A program made the position numbers and the translations under genes. A stretch of 33,040 nucleotides of DNA from Mesostigma viride (Eukaryota > Streptophyta > Mesostigmatophyceae > Mesostigmatales > Mesostigmataceae). The notes under the pieces are model-generated. The model worked only from the letters and a program-made list of their open reading frames with translations, was not told the DNA's origin and did no database searches. Shown here one piece after another: positions 21,266 through 31,802 of the stretch. The DNA lies in assembly GCA_009746045.1 (NCBI GenBank), contig RPFO01001294.1, forward strand, positions 1-33,040, read 5' to 3'. How positions within the stretch are numbered: position 1 is the first letter of the stretch; the number at the start of each line of letters is the position of its first letter.

Positions 21266-23868
21266 ATGGCAGACGCTGGGCCGTTTAGGCCACCTGGGCC
21301 GCCGCAGGTAGTGAGGGGAGGAGAGAGAAGAAATAGTGTGTTTTATGGCACCGGGCTTGGCCGGAAGCCTTTGGCCCTCCCAGCCGGAATGCGATGCAAA
21401 CCAATCTTTCCAGGTCCGAATGGAGCCTCCATTGTCGTTGGGAAAACCAAGGCGACGGTAGAGATCGCTCCCGAGGAGGCGAAAAGGCTTAGGTCGAAGG
21501 AGACGCGGGCTGCTGCTCGGCGGGTAGAGAGTGAGGGGGCGCCCGAACATCCCGAGGTGATAGGGGCAGACGCGAACTACATCAAGGTCAGCATTAAGGT
21601 CATGGACGGGGAAGTGGGGTCCGATGTGCCTTCGAATGGATGTGATGCGCCCCTCATTTCCTTGGTGCTGCTTTCCATTTTCGTAGCGCCACCTGCCAAG
21701 AGGGATTGGAAGGGCGCGGATGCCAATAGGAAGTGGAAACCCGAATGGGGGCTGCGTTTCCCATGGTTGCGCTATGACGAAGAGAAGGACGAAGCATACT
21801 GCGGCCCTTGCCGTGATGCCAAGGTCACCATCGGGCTGGGTAGGGGGACCAAGGTTTTCAAGATCGACACTTTCAAGACACACGTTGTGGCTGACTCTCA
21901 CGTGGCCGCCATTGCGAAGGAGAAGAGCGAGTGCCTGCGGGTGTATTCAGGGGAGGAGAGGAGCACGCAGAGCCGGCAGAGGCAGACGGTCATGGGCGAG
22001 TTTGCCCCCCCCCTGGTCAGCTGAGCAAGTCCGACCGACTTAAGCTCAAGCAGTTCAAGGCGATGGCGTACACCCTGGCGAAGGGTAAGCCTATGACTGA
22101 TTATGAGTCGCTGCCAACGCTCCTTTGCGAATACGAGGAGATGAGGGACGCGCTCCCCTCCCACCATTGGACTGACGGCTCAGGTTGGGAGATGGCGGAG
22201 GCGTTGGATGCCGTGTTGCTTGCTGACCTTAAGGCAAGGGTCGCCGCGGCTAGGTATGTCGCGGTCACCGTCGATGAGTCCAAGGCCAATGATAACGTAG
22301 AATTCATGTCGGTGGAGGTGGCTTTTGTGGAGGATGGAATAAAGCAGCAGGAGTTTGTCACGCTAAAAAAGGTGACTGCGGTGGACGCCCTCTCCCTGCA
22401 CAACGAGCTGTGCATAGTAATGCGAGGCATGCTCGGAATCACGGACGATCAGCTCGTGGTGAAGCTGGTTGGCTTCGGGTCAGATGGGGCATCGGTGATG
22501 ATGGGGCAGCGGAAGGGTGTCGGGAAGAAGCTCTTGATGAGCAATGCACCCTTCCTCGTGCCCATGCACTGCGCGCCGCACAAGCTCAGCCTGATAGCGA
22601 ACGAGCTCAAGGGGAACTCCTTGTTTGCGCGGGTGGAGTCAATCCTCAAGTCAGCACACAACTGGGTGGCGCACTCAGCCATGAAGTCAGAGCAACTGAA
22701 GATGTGGCAGGGGATGCTGGGCACGGGTGGCCGGAAGCTGCAGCGCGTGTCCGACACACGCTGGCTTAGCGTGCAGGGGTGCCTCAACACGTTCCGCATT
22801 GAGTATCCTGCGATCGCCATGTGCTTGGCCACCTACCAACACAAGGAAGTGGAGCAAATGGCAGCAGCACAGGACTTGCTAGCCAACATGCTGGACATTG
22901 ACACCCAGCTCGGGGTGGTCGTGTTCGCGCGCATGCTGGATGCCATGAATTTCTTGGTCAAGCAGTGCCAGCAGCAGGACCTGCAGCTCGACACCCTTGC
23001 CCATGCGATCGAGGACTGCAAGACAACAATCCGTGATGAGTATGTGGAAGGGCCCAAGGTGTTCACTGGGACCCTCTGGAAGGGGTTTATAGACTTGGAT
23101 GCCGACACGTCACCCTTTCTCACCGACCGCGGCGAGGTTTTCCGCAACTGCCAGGAAATGGAACACCCGGTAACATGTCAAACGGTGCACGAGGCCTCGG
23201 GTTCTCGGGCTCGCTACGTTTCAGTGGCAAGTGTCACGGAGGAGGAGTTCAGACTCCGCGTAATTGCTGCGCAGGAGCAGGCTACCGCTGCGGCCAAGGT
23301 GGTGCTGGACGACTTCGATATCCGATTCCCACCAAACGGTCTGCTCTCCGCGATGTCCATTTTGCAGCCAGGCTGGTGGACTGAGAAGGAGCGCGACGTG
23401 GCCGAGGTGCAGAAACAAGTTCAGGTGCTCAAGCGCAAGTTTGCTGTGGGGGTCACCATGGTGAATGGGAAGAAGGTGGGCCCACTGATTTCCCCGTCCC
23501 TCCTGGATGACCAGCTCGACTCCTTTATGCTCATGATGAAGAGCAACAGCCAGGAGTACACGTCCGCAAGGGCGTTGTGGAAGGTTTTGTTGACCAACCC
23601 GCTCATGCACGAGTTTGTGGGGGCGTATCTGCAGCTGGCAGAGTTGATGCTGCTCCTCCCTCTTACCAGCGTGGAGAATGAGCGGAGGTTCAGCCACATG
23701 AATTTCATTAAGAGCGATATTCGCAACCGCCTTCTCGAGCGCCATCTGAACGTGGCGGTCCGCATCTTTGCATGCAGCTCTTCATACGAAGACATGCCGA
23801 TCCAGGCGGCATATGCAGTGTGGTCTGCGGAGAAGGGCCGCCGCGCAACCGGCAGTGTTCTTACTTAA
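21266..23868 (+). CDS. hAT transposase with one frame break
   Basis: ATG 21266 (context AATCCATGG) opens the frame; the stop is at 23866-23868. If the single frame break is discounted the product is about 867 residues. Residues about 155-215 form a TTF/BED-like zinc finger (FPWLRYD, CGPC, H-x4-H near FKTHVVADSH) that would bind the element ends. Then come DESK near 335, GFGSDGASVMMG near 405, MHCAPHKLSL near 435 and DTRWLS near 497, as in hAT transposases of the ZNF862/C17orf113-like type. The C-terminal dimerisation block (SVENERRFSHMNFIKSDIRN) is at about 795-830. The frame breaks in a run of nine C at 22005-22013: the upstream frame stops at 22022 and the downstream frame continues with SKSDRLKLKQF. 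One extra C would restore the frame, so this is either a real inactivating indel or a homopolymer assembly error. The enzyme cuts and rejoins element DNA in the nucleus. Confidence 0.9.
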
Positions 23869-24780
23869 ATACATAATTGCTTATATGATTCCTTGCTGCT
23901 AGCTACTAAGTTTTCTTATTTTCTGTGCTTTCCGCGGAATCTCAAATTTTGGGCAGCTAGCGTTTTCAAGTTTGTTGCCCGGCCTTCTGACGACAACGTA
24001 ATTGCTTACATTGTCCCCGCCATCGGCATGTAGTCAAGTGTGCAAGCTAGTCATGGCTTCGCTTTTAGAGGGGCGTAATTATTAATGAACTTTAAATAAA
24101 ATGATGAGGCCACCAATGAGCAATTGCGAATGAGCCATAATCCTTATTATTCGTTCATGACGGAATCACGGAAACTAGGAAGCCAAACATTACTAAGTCG
24201 GTCGTGAGAAGTAATACTGCGCCAATACAACAAATTAAGTAAGTTCAAAGCACACAGTGCTTTTTTTTGAATTTATTCTCGCGTGACGTAGTGATTTCAT
24301 AAATTTAGTACGGCCGCTTACTGAAGCTTATGAGCTGACTAACTTTCAGTTGACTTTTGACTGAGTAACCTCACTTCATAGTAGACTGAAACTAATTAGG
24401 TAACTATAATGCATCCTTAGTCTCATTATTTAACGCGTTAGTAAACACTACACCTTCATAGGTTTTTATACTTTTCATTTAAGTAGGAAGACACAAGTGC
24501 AATTGAAGTATGATGATGAGAATGGGGCTGCCCGCCAGCAGGCCGGGCAGCCGGCGGCCCGGCGCCCGGCGCCGATGCCTGAGACGGAGACGCTCGCCCG
24601 CCTTGTGTACAGCCAGTACGGCGCCGCGCCGCGCTGACCCCACTGCCGGCAGGGTCATTTGCTGCACCAAAAAGCCAGCCCGCCACACGTGGCCGTGCCA
24701 AGCCCAATTTTAATTGGCTTAAAGCCACACATTGGCCGAGTAAACTGAAGTTTTCATAGTTCGAAACGCCACAAGTGGCC
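23869..24780. other. hAT 3' region
   Basis: AT-rich non-coding sequence with a GC-rich island at about 24520-24620 containing CCGGGCAGCCGGCGGCCCGG-like palindromes. GCCACA/TGTGGC subterminal motifs run from about 24680 to the right end. No gene is supported. Confidence 0.5.
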
Positions 24781-24818
24781 TAGCGCCACTAGTAGCGAAA
24801 ACCTTAAAAAAAACACTG

Positions 24819-24826
24819 ACTACCAA
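24819..24826 (+). repeat. hAT target-site duplication, right copy
   Basis: ACTACCAA lies immediately after CACTG, identical to 20100-20107. Confidence 0.92.
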
Positions 24827-24862
24827 TAGCTGCCGCATATCAAACATGGGCTTATCATCACG

Positions 24863-24914
24863 CCCGTCGAGGGCGATGACGGTGACGACCGTCACCGTCA
24901 TCGCCCTCGACGGG
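24863..24914. repeat. Perfect palindrome, 25-bp arms, 2-base loop
   Basis: Arms start CCCGTCGAGGGCGATGACGG and are exact complements around AC. This could extrude as a cruciform or form a strong RNA hairpin. Confidence 0.95.
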
Positions 24915-25154
24915 CCAACATCTAAACTCTTCTCTTAATCAACAATCTATATTACCAATAGCCGCCGCCTATCAAACAGATCCTATTCATCACGCGCGTC
25001 AACGCCCCGTCATCGCCCCGTCATCGCCCCGTGATCGCCATGCCGAGCCAGCCGAGGGCCAACCTCTTAACTTTTTACATTTGTATTCGGAGTAGTAGTC
25101 AACGACCTATATTACCAATAGCCGCCGCATATCAAAAAGGTCGTATTCATGACG

Positions 25155-25205
25155 CCCGTCGAGGGCGATGACGGTGACGCCGTCACCGTCATCGCCCTCG
25201 ACGGG
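25155..25205. repeat. Perfect palindrome, 25-bp arms, 1-base loop
   Basis: Same arms as at 24863-24914 with a single C as loop, in the next unit of the array. Confidence 0.95.
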
Positions 25206-25405
25206 CCAACATCTAAACTCTTCTCTTAATCAACAATCTATATTACCAATAGCCGCCGCCTATCAAACAGATCCTATTCATCACGCGCGTCAACGCCCCG
25301 TCATCGCCCCGTCATCGCCCCGTCATCGCTCCGTGATCGCCATGCCGACTGCCGAGGGCCAACCTCTTAACTCTTTATTCGGAGTAATAGTTAACTGCCG
25401 GCATT

Positions 25406-26499
25406 GCCATACAAGAAGAAGCTCTCGATCCTAGGTATAGACTACCTCGGGTATCATCATCGTAATTGCTAGCATCGAGATCATTCGTACCTACCGACGA
25501 TGGCCAGCTGCAAAAGAAAAATGTCGACCAACAGACAGGACCTATCGCCGGGAACCCTCAAGGCAATAAGGGCGAGACAGGCTTTCACCGTTAAGTAAAG
25601 TTGTCCACATCGTGCTAAGGAATTTGTGCTAATCTATGAGTACCTATATGGACACTTTGTCGCATTTTTTACATGGCAAATAAGCGATGTATGTGTCATG
25701 TAGGCTGCCATTGGTGCATGCATGCATGGGCCAGCAATGATGGTCAGAGGTACATTGTGCCTATGAGATAACCATCGATTTGTTGATCAGCAAGTGATTC
25801 ATTACGTGAGACAACAATATGTTTGGGGGCTAAGCTTCTTACATTGGTCACATGGCCCGCCATAATTGTTTTCTTATGTGTTTAAGGTTAGGGCTCTGTT
25901 CATGACTGAACGTCATGAACGCGCTCTATTCATGACATTGATTAATTGATTTTAATAAGTCTCATGTCCATGTTGGGGGACCGGGATCTCTGAATTCCCC
26001 AAAGAAGATATAGTGGAAGTCCCCCAAGACGTCAATATCCGTCAAGACGTCAATAACTACATGTATGTCCACAGCTCAGCTAGTAGTCTAAAATATGGGC
26101 CTCGAGCTAATCTTGCACGCAAGCAATGCCTATCATCAAGGATGAATTAATGCCTATCAACAAGGAGACAATCATGCTTGTTAAATTTCCTAGGACCCAC
26201 AACTGGGGGGTCGTAGTCTTTGACAATGTCCGCCTGGGCAACGCTACTAATCCTACATATCCGAGGTCCCATGTATGAATAAGAGGGGTTGAGCGGATGA
26301 CGCCAACAGTGTCTGTGCTCTGCATGTCAGCTAAAATCATATCGCGGAGACAAACATATGGCGGTATGTCCAATGTTGGCCACTGCGTCGCCTAACAGGT
26401 TGTTACATGGTCGGCAAGGGCCTGACCATGTAAGAAGATATCTCCCTGGCTGGCCAGTCCACAAGGAACCAGCAGGGACTTCATCTGAATCAACCTGAT
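25406..26499. other. No supported gene
   Basis: Unique-looking sequence with stops in all frames apart from a short minus-strand frame (26107-26373) that has no recognisable feature. No repeat structure stands out. Confidence 0.45.
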
Positions 26500-26632
26500 T
26501 TATTAACTAACTACTTAATTCATTTATTAAACTCATGCCCCCATTAGGGAGTCAAGGAGCATTAGTTAACCCCGATTCATTCATTAATTAATTATTTAAA
26601 CACGTGCTCCCGTTGGGGAGTCACGGAGCACC
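26500..26632 (-). mobile_element. Two LINE 3' ends in tandem, reverse orientation
   Basis: Reading from 26632 leftward: stem-loop TGCTCCGTGACTCCCCAACG, an AATTAATT/GAAT tail, CGGGGTTA, then a second stem-loop of the same type (TGCTCCTTGACTCCCTAATG) and another AT-rich tail. Both match the ends of the plus-strand LINE copies at 9550-9610 and 10840-10894. Confidence 0.75.
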
Positions 26633-26874
26633 GAAGTGCTTTTAATGCCTGTGTGTGCACAACAGGAGAAAGGGCAGAGACCCCCAGTCTTCTTCATGCC
26701 TAAGGCATGCCACAGCTGCATTCGGGGACGCTAGCTAAACGGACACGCTAACGATCCGGCAATCTGTGGGTGCAATAAGACCCATGTGAGCATGGCATAA
26801 CACTAGGAGCGTGGGCAAGTAATCTCATCATAGCCAGGACGTAGCATGGCTGTACTAGGACTATACCCCGATCA

Positions 26875-27484
26875 ATGGATGGATGGATGGATGGATGGAT
26901 GGATGGATGGATGGATGGATGGATGGATGGATGGATGGATGGATGGATGGATGGATGGATGGATGGATGGATGGATGGATGGATGGATGGATGGATGGAT
27001 GGATGGATGGATGGATGGATGGATGGATGGATGGATGGATGGATGGATGGATGGATGGATGGATGGATGGATGGATGGATGGATGGATGGATGGATGGAT
27101 GGATGGATGGATGGATGGATGGATGGATGGATGGATGGATGGATGGATGGATGGATGGATGGATGGATGGATGGATGGATGGATGGATGGATGGATGGAT
27201 GGATGGATGGATGGATGGATGGATGGATGGATGGATGGATGGATGGATGGATGGATGGATGGATGGATGGATGGATGGATGGATGGATGGATGGATGGAT
27301 GGATGGATGGATGGATGGATGGATGGATGGATGGATGGATGGATGGATGGATGGATGGATGGATGGATGGATGGATGGATGGATGGATGGATGGATGGAT
27401 GGATGGATGGATGGATGGATGGATGGATGGATGGATGGATGGATGGATGGATGGATGGATGGATGGATGGATGGATGGATGGAT
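26875..27484. repeat. (GGAT)n microsatellite, 610 bp uninterrupted
   Basis: About 152 perfect copies of a 4-bp unit with no visible interruption, ending exactly at the CACTA terminus at 27485. It gives open frames on both strands (MDGW and HPSI repeats) that are not genes. Confidence 0.97.
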
Positions 27485-28010
27485 CACTAGGAGTTAATTT
27501 TACGGGGCGTAAACGCCCCGGTTGGGGTTACCGGGGCGGTTACTGGCCAGTAACCATGTACGTTTAAGGTTACCGGCCAGGTTACCGGCCGGTAACCCGG
27601 AATGCAACAGACTAAATACCGGCCGGTAATGGTTACCGGGCGGTAATAGTTACCGGAACGTTTACTGGGCGGTAACTTTTACCGGAGCCGTAACCATGCC
27701 CGTAACCTATCTGGGTTACGGTCATGGTTACGGCCCAAGTAGAAGTTACCGGGCGGTAAACTGGTATGGTTACGGGACCAGTTCTGAGAACCGGGATGGG
27801 TTACCGGCATGGTTACGGGACCAGTTCTGATAACCGGGCCTGGCTACTGGCCTGGTTACGGGTCCGTCAACCGTCCCGTAACCTGCAGTAGTTACGGCCC
27901 AGTAGTTAACCCTGGCTACTGCGGTGGTTACGGGGCCGGTTATGCCCCAGTAATAATAGTAACCCATGCCTACAACGCAGCCTGTCCGGGTTATGGCCCC
28001 GAATTCTAAA
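27485..28010. repeat. CACTA terminal repeat and subterminal motif array, left end
   Basis: It matches the reverse complement of the array ending at 7067, with few differences in the first 100 bp and clear similarity for over 250 bp. Motifs are GGTTACCGGCC, TTACCGGGCGG and GGTTACGGG in both orientations. The outer part is more diverged. Confidence 0.85.
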
Positions 28011-28452
28011 ATGCATTGACCCCGGCTATGGTGAGTGGCTTGCATGATATGGTGCTTTTGAAGATGCATTTTTGAATTAGGCATTTCATTAAAATGTTTA
28101 AGAAGTCATTAATAATCAATTGCACGAATCACTTCCATCCGATGTTGTCAACGTGGGCTTCATGATGAAATCGTGGAGATGACGCACATGAAGTTCACGG
28201 AACATCTTAGGTAATAAATCAAGCCGTTACGGCAGTAGAACCTTGGCCGATGAGGGTGGCGTCTTGAAGCTGTTGTCACCCTCAAGTCCGCTCGGCCAGG
28301 GGTAATCGCCCATGTTGATTTGAAAGGTACCGCCGTCCATATGGCGGCTCCGCTTTTGGTGCGAGTTGACCAACTTCCCATCTTAATCATTCCGGATTGC
28401 CTGCAGTTCATTCCGCCTTTGTCCAAGTAAGACAGCAACTGTCACGCACTCA
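28011..28452. other. No supported gene
   Basis: A 92-codon minus-strand frame (28160-28438) has no recognisable motif. In the left element the corresponding place holds the accessory gene; no similarity to it is seen here. Confidence 0.4.
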
Positions 28453-28740
28453 TAGAAAACGCAAAATGCCCCGAATGCAGTTACGGCCATACGGTAGCGA
28501 GGAATAGCAGTTGAAATTTCTAGTACACAGGCAACTAGTAAGAAAAGGGACGATGCGTGCACCACCACCAATACGTACGTGCATCCCTCTCTTGAAAATG
28601 ACAGCATCTTCCATGCCGTCCAAGAAAAACGCAACGTATTTAACATGAACCCGAATGCAGTTACGGTCGTAGAGTAGTGAGGACTGGCAGCTGAAAGTTC
28701 TAGTTGATGGGCTGAGAATAAGGAAAAAAATGATGCGTGC
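28453..28740. repeat. 180-bp direct duplication
   Basis: CCGAATGCAGTTACGG occurs at 28471 and 28651, each followed by a related block ending GATGCGTGCAC. The units are diverged and merge into the minisatellite that follows. Confidence 0.7.
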
Positions 28741-30045
28741 ACTCACCTACCCTATTACGTCCCTCCCATGGCGAGGAACCAGCAAAACCACCCACATACC
28801 CTGTTGTGTCCCTCCCTTGACAAGGAACAAGCACGTGCACATGCCCCACCCCACATGCATGCCTCCCTTGACAAGAATCGAACGGGCACGTGCACCCACC
28901 TACCCTATGTGCACCCCCTCCTTTGACAAGGAACAAGCACGTGCACGTGCCTACCCCACATGCATGCCTCCCTTGACAAGAATCGAACGAGCACGTGCAC
29001 CCACCCACCCTGTGTGCACCCCTCCTTTGACAAGGAACAAGCACGTGAACTCACCTACACTACGCGCGTCCCTCCCTTGACAAGGAATAGGCACGTGCAC
29101 ATGCCTACCCCACATCCATGCCTCCCCTGACCAGTAACAAGCACGTGCACCCACCTACCCTACGTGCATCCCTCCTGTGACATGGAACAAGCACGTGCAC
29201 CCACCAACCCTATGTACGTGCCTCTTGACAAGCAACAAGCACGTGCACCCACCTACCCTAAGTGCCCCCCTCCTTCGACAAGGAACAAGCATGTGCACTC
29301 ACCTACCGTACGTGAATCCCTCCCTTGGCAAGGACCAAGCACGTGCACCCACCTACCCGATGTCCGCCCCTCCCTTGATAAGGTACAAGCATGCCCACCC
29401 ACCTACCCTACCTGCATCCCTCCCTTGACATGGAACAACCATGTGCACATGCCTACCCCACATGCATGCCTCCCTTGACAAGGAACGAGCACGTGCACCC
29501 ACCCACCCTGTGTGCACCCCTCCTTTGACAAGGAACAAGCACGTGCACTCATCTACCGCACGTGCATCCCTCCCTTGACAAGGAACAAGCAAGCCCACCC
29601 ACCTACCCTACCTGCATCCCTCCCTTGACATGAAACAAGCACGTGCACATGCCTACCCCACATGCATGCCTCCCTTGACAAGGAACGAGCACGTGCACCC
29701 ACCCACCCTGTGTGCACCCCTCCTTTGACAAGGAACAAGCACATGAACTCACCTACACTACGTGCGTCCCTCCCTTGACAAGGAATAAGCACGTGCACAT
29801 GCCTACCCCACATCCATGCCTCCCCTGACCAGTAACAAGCACGTGCACTCACCTACCCTACGTATGTGCCTCTTGACAAGGACCAAGCTCGTGCACCCAC
29901 CTACCATACGTGAATCCCTCCCTTGACAAGGTACACGCATGCCCACCCACCTACCCTACGTGGGCCCCTCCCTTGATAAGGTACAAGCATGACCAGCCAC
30001 CTACCCCGCGAGCCTCCCTACTTTGACAAGGAACAAGCACGTGGG
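28740..30045. repeat. 50-55 bp minisatellite, about 24 units
   Basis: The consensus contains CACGTGCACCCACCTACCCT, ACGTGCATCCCTCCCTTGAC and AAGGAACAAG. Unit length varies from 51 to 56 bp. A higher-order pattern is visible: a block of several units at about 28960-29180 recurs at about 29640-29860. Nearly every unit carries the palindrome CACGTG or GCACGTGC. Open frames on both strands are repeat artefacts. Confidence 0.9.
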
Positions 30046-31019
30046 CCCGCTAGCATGGCAGCAAGGAAGACATTACCCTAACATGGCATGGCCAAAGCAA
30101 AAGAGACAGAGAAGTCAATGGAGAGAGAGCTCCTAAGAACTCCTAGTACAATTGGAAACCATGGAGGGCAAAAAACGTTCAACAACTTACGATGGGCATC
30201 GGCACATACAGAGAAGCCCAGGTGTGCCAGGTGTAAAATAAGCGAGATTGAAGTGTCGCCTACCTCGTGGGAGACTTTTGGTATCTGGTAAACAATGAAA
30301 GCGAGTGGAAAGATGGACAACGTGAAAATAACATACAATCCACTGCAATGCATGCAAAGAGGACAGAATCAGTAATAAAGCGCGCTGCATTCAGGCAGCG
30401 CTGAGCAATTGAACGGTGAACAATTTAATCCGGAACGCATTGTCTACGCGACTCGATGCGACTAAACGTGGCATGCATACGCGGTCGCTGACTGAAGACA
30501 TTGTGTACCTGGCTCAGCAAGGTGCGCTTGCAGCCGCTTTCTTAAATATGCCGCAGGCGCACGATGTAACGAATTGAAGTTTGCATGTAGTAACAAAGGC
30601 AAGAAAAGCGGTGTAGCTGGCTACCGACTACGCCATAGTAAGCTGTATCGGAGTTGGCGCTGCCGATGGCTGGAAACGGATGACCGAATCATGCTAAACT
30701 GGGGCTCCAAAAGGGCTTGTCATGCATCCTAGTGCGCCTTTTGCTTTTTTTTCTTCAAGCATCGTGAGCATGCGGGTTTAGGGGGGCGCTTATTCTTGCA
30801 CCACTATCAGTCGGCTGGACTGCAATCGGCATAGCCAGCGCAAGGTGATGCAAGGGCAGGCAAACTTTACCAGCTCGTTCAAGGCTCGTTGATGGAATTC
30901 AAACATCTAGGCGGCGCGTCTGCAACGGCTCATCGCAATTCGAATTCGCAAGCAGAACCCTCGTTACACGTGGCGCATGCAGAGATCTGCTTCGGGCGGC
31001 TTGGCGTATCTCACTGCGT
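30046..31019. other. No supported gene
   Basis: Mixed sequence; short frames at 30088-30390 lack motifs. Nothing resembling the accessory gene of the left element was found. Confidence 0.4.
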
Positions 31020-31664
31020 CGTGACTCAAGTACATAGTCAGCCTAGTTAGTACTCTGGGGGCCTCGAGTTCGGCAGTCCCCTATTCGGAAATCCCGGATC
31101 ATATGTACTCCACCCTATGTACTCTTGGAGTACATAGTGTGCCACCCTATGTACTCTTGGAGTACATAGTGTGGATTACATAGGTAGTCACTCCTTCCTA
31201 TGTAATACGGGCGTGTCTCACCGCGTCGGCAGTCCCCTATTCGGAAATCCCGGATCATATGTACTCCACACTATGTACTCTTGGAGTACATAGTGTGCCA
31301 CCCTATGTACTCTTGGAGTACATAGTGTGGAGTACATAGTCACTCCTTCCTATGTAATACGGGCGTGTCTCACCGCGTCGGCAGTCCCCTAATCGGAAAT
31401 CCCGGATCATATGTACTCCACACTATGTACTCTTGGAGTACATAGTGTGCCACCCTATGTACTCTTGGAGTACATAGTGTGGAGTACATAGTCACTCCTT
31501 CCTATGTAATACGGGCGTGTCTCACCGCGTCGGCAGTCCCCTAATCGGAAATCCCGGATCATATGTACTCCACACTATGTACTCTTGGAGTACATAGTGT
31601 GCCACCCTATGTACTCTCGGAGTACATAGGGTGGAGTACATAGTCACTCCTTCCTATGTAATAC
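31020..31664. repeat. Palindrome array, four 152-156 bp units, inverted copy
   Basis: CGGCAGTCCCC starts at 31071, 31227, 31379 and 31531. Each unit has two palindromes of the ACTATGTACTC type, then CACTCCTTCCTATGTAATAC and GGGCGTGTCTCACCGCGTCG. It is the reverse complement of the unit at 3920-4250. A diverged half unit lies at 31000-31070. The array ends abruptly at 31664. Confidence 0.9.
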
Positions 31665-31670
31665 CGGTGT

Positions 31671-31763
31671 AATCATGCGTAATCATGCGTAATCATGCGT
31701 AATCATGCGTAATCATGCGTAATCATCAGAGTAATCATCAGAGTAATCATCAGAGTAATCATC
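31671..31763. repeat. 10-bp and 12-bp minisatellite
   Basis: Five to six copies of GTAATCATGC with period 10 are followed by three to four copies of AGTAATCATCAG with period 12, directly outside the palindrome array. Confidence 0.9.
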
Positions 31764-31802
31764 GTCCAGACAAGCTGCACTGCCCCTAAGACCCTAACTT
31801 AC

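Larger units (their letters stand above)
20108..24818 (+). mobile_element. hAT DNA transposon, complete, 4711 bp
   Basis: Both ends start CAGTGTTTTTTTTA (20108 inward; 24818 inward on the complement), matching the CA-G-rich short termini of hAT elements. Beyond them both ends hold many GTGGC/GCCAC motifs, likely transposase-binding subterminal sites. The element is flanked by a perfect 8-bp duplication, ACTACCAA, at 20100-20107 and 24819-24826; 8 bp is the hallmark length for hAT. A single transposase gene lies in the middle. The related unoccupied sequence near 25110 in the same array reads across the site without the element. Confidence 0.93.
24827..25405. repeat. Satellite-like array, about two composite units
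   Basis: Composite units of roughly 290 bp contain ATTACCAATAGCCGCCGC, a near-perfect 51-52 bp palindrome, TCTAAACTCTTCTCTTAATC, CGCCCCGTCAT repeats and TATTCGGAGTA. The left part of the array lies at 19946-20107, beyond the hAT insertion. Confidence 0.85.

Noticed and set aside
20861-21901. 346-codon minus-strand frame
   Set aside because: It lies antisense to the hAT leader and the start of the transposase and contains no recognisable domain.
24456-24728. Pro/Ala-rich frames in the hAT 3' region
   Set aside because: They come from a GC-rich palindromic island and have no motif.
26846-27567. Long MDGW- or HPSI-repeat proteins
   Set aside because: They are translations of the GGAT microsatellite, open in several frames on both strands.
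28700-29852. Cys/Gly-rich repeat proteins on the minus strand
   Set aside because: Translation of the 50-55 bp minisatellite; frame shifts follow unit-length changes.
31671-31763. CRISPR-like array
   Set aside because: Direct tandem units of 10-12 bp without spacers; a minisatellite.
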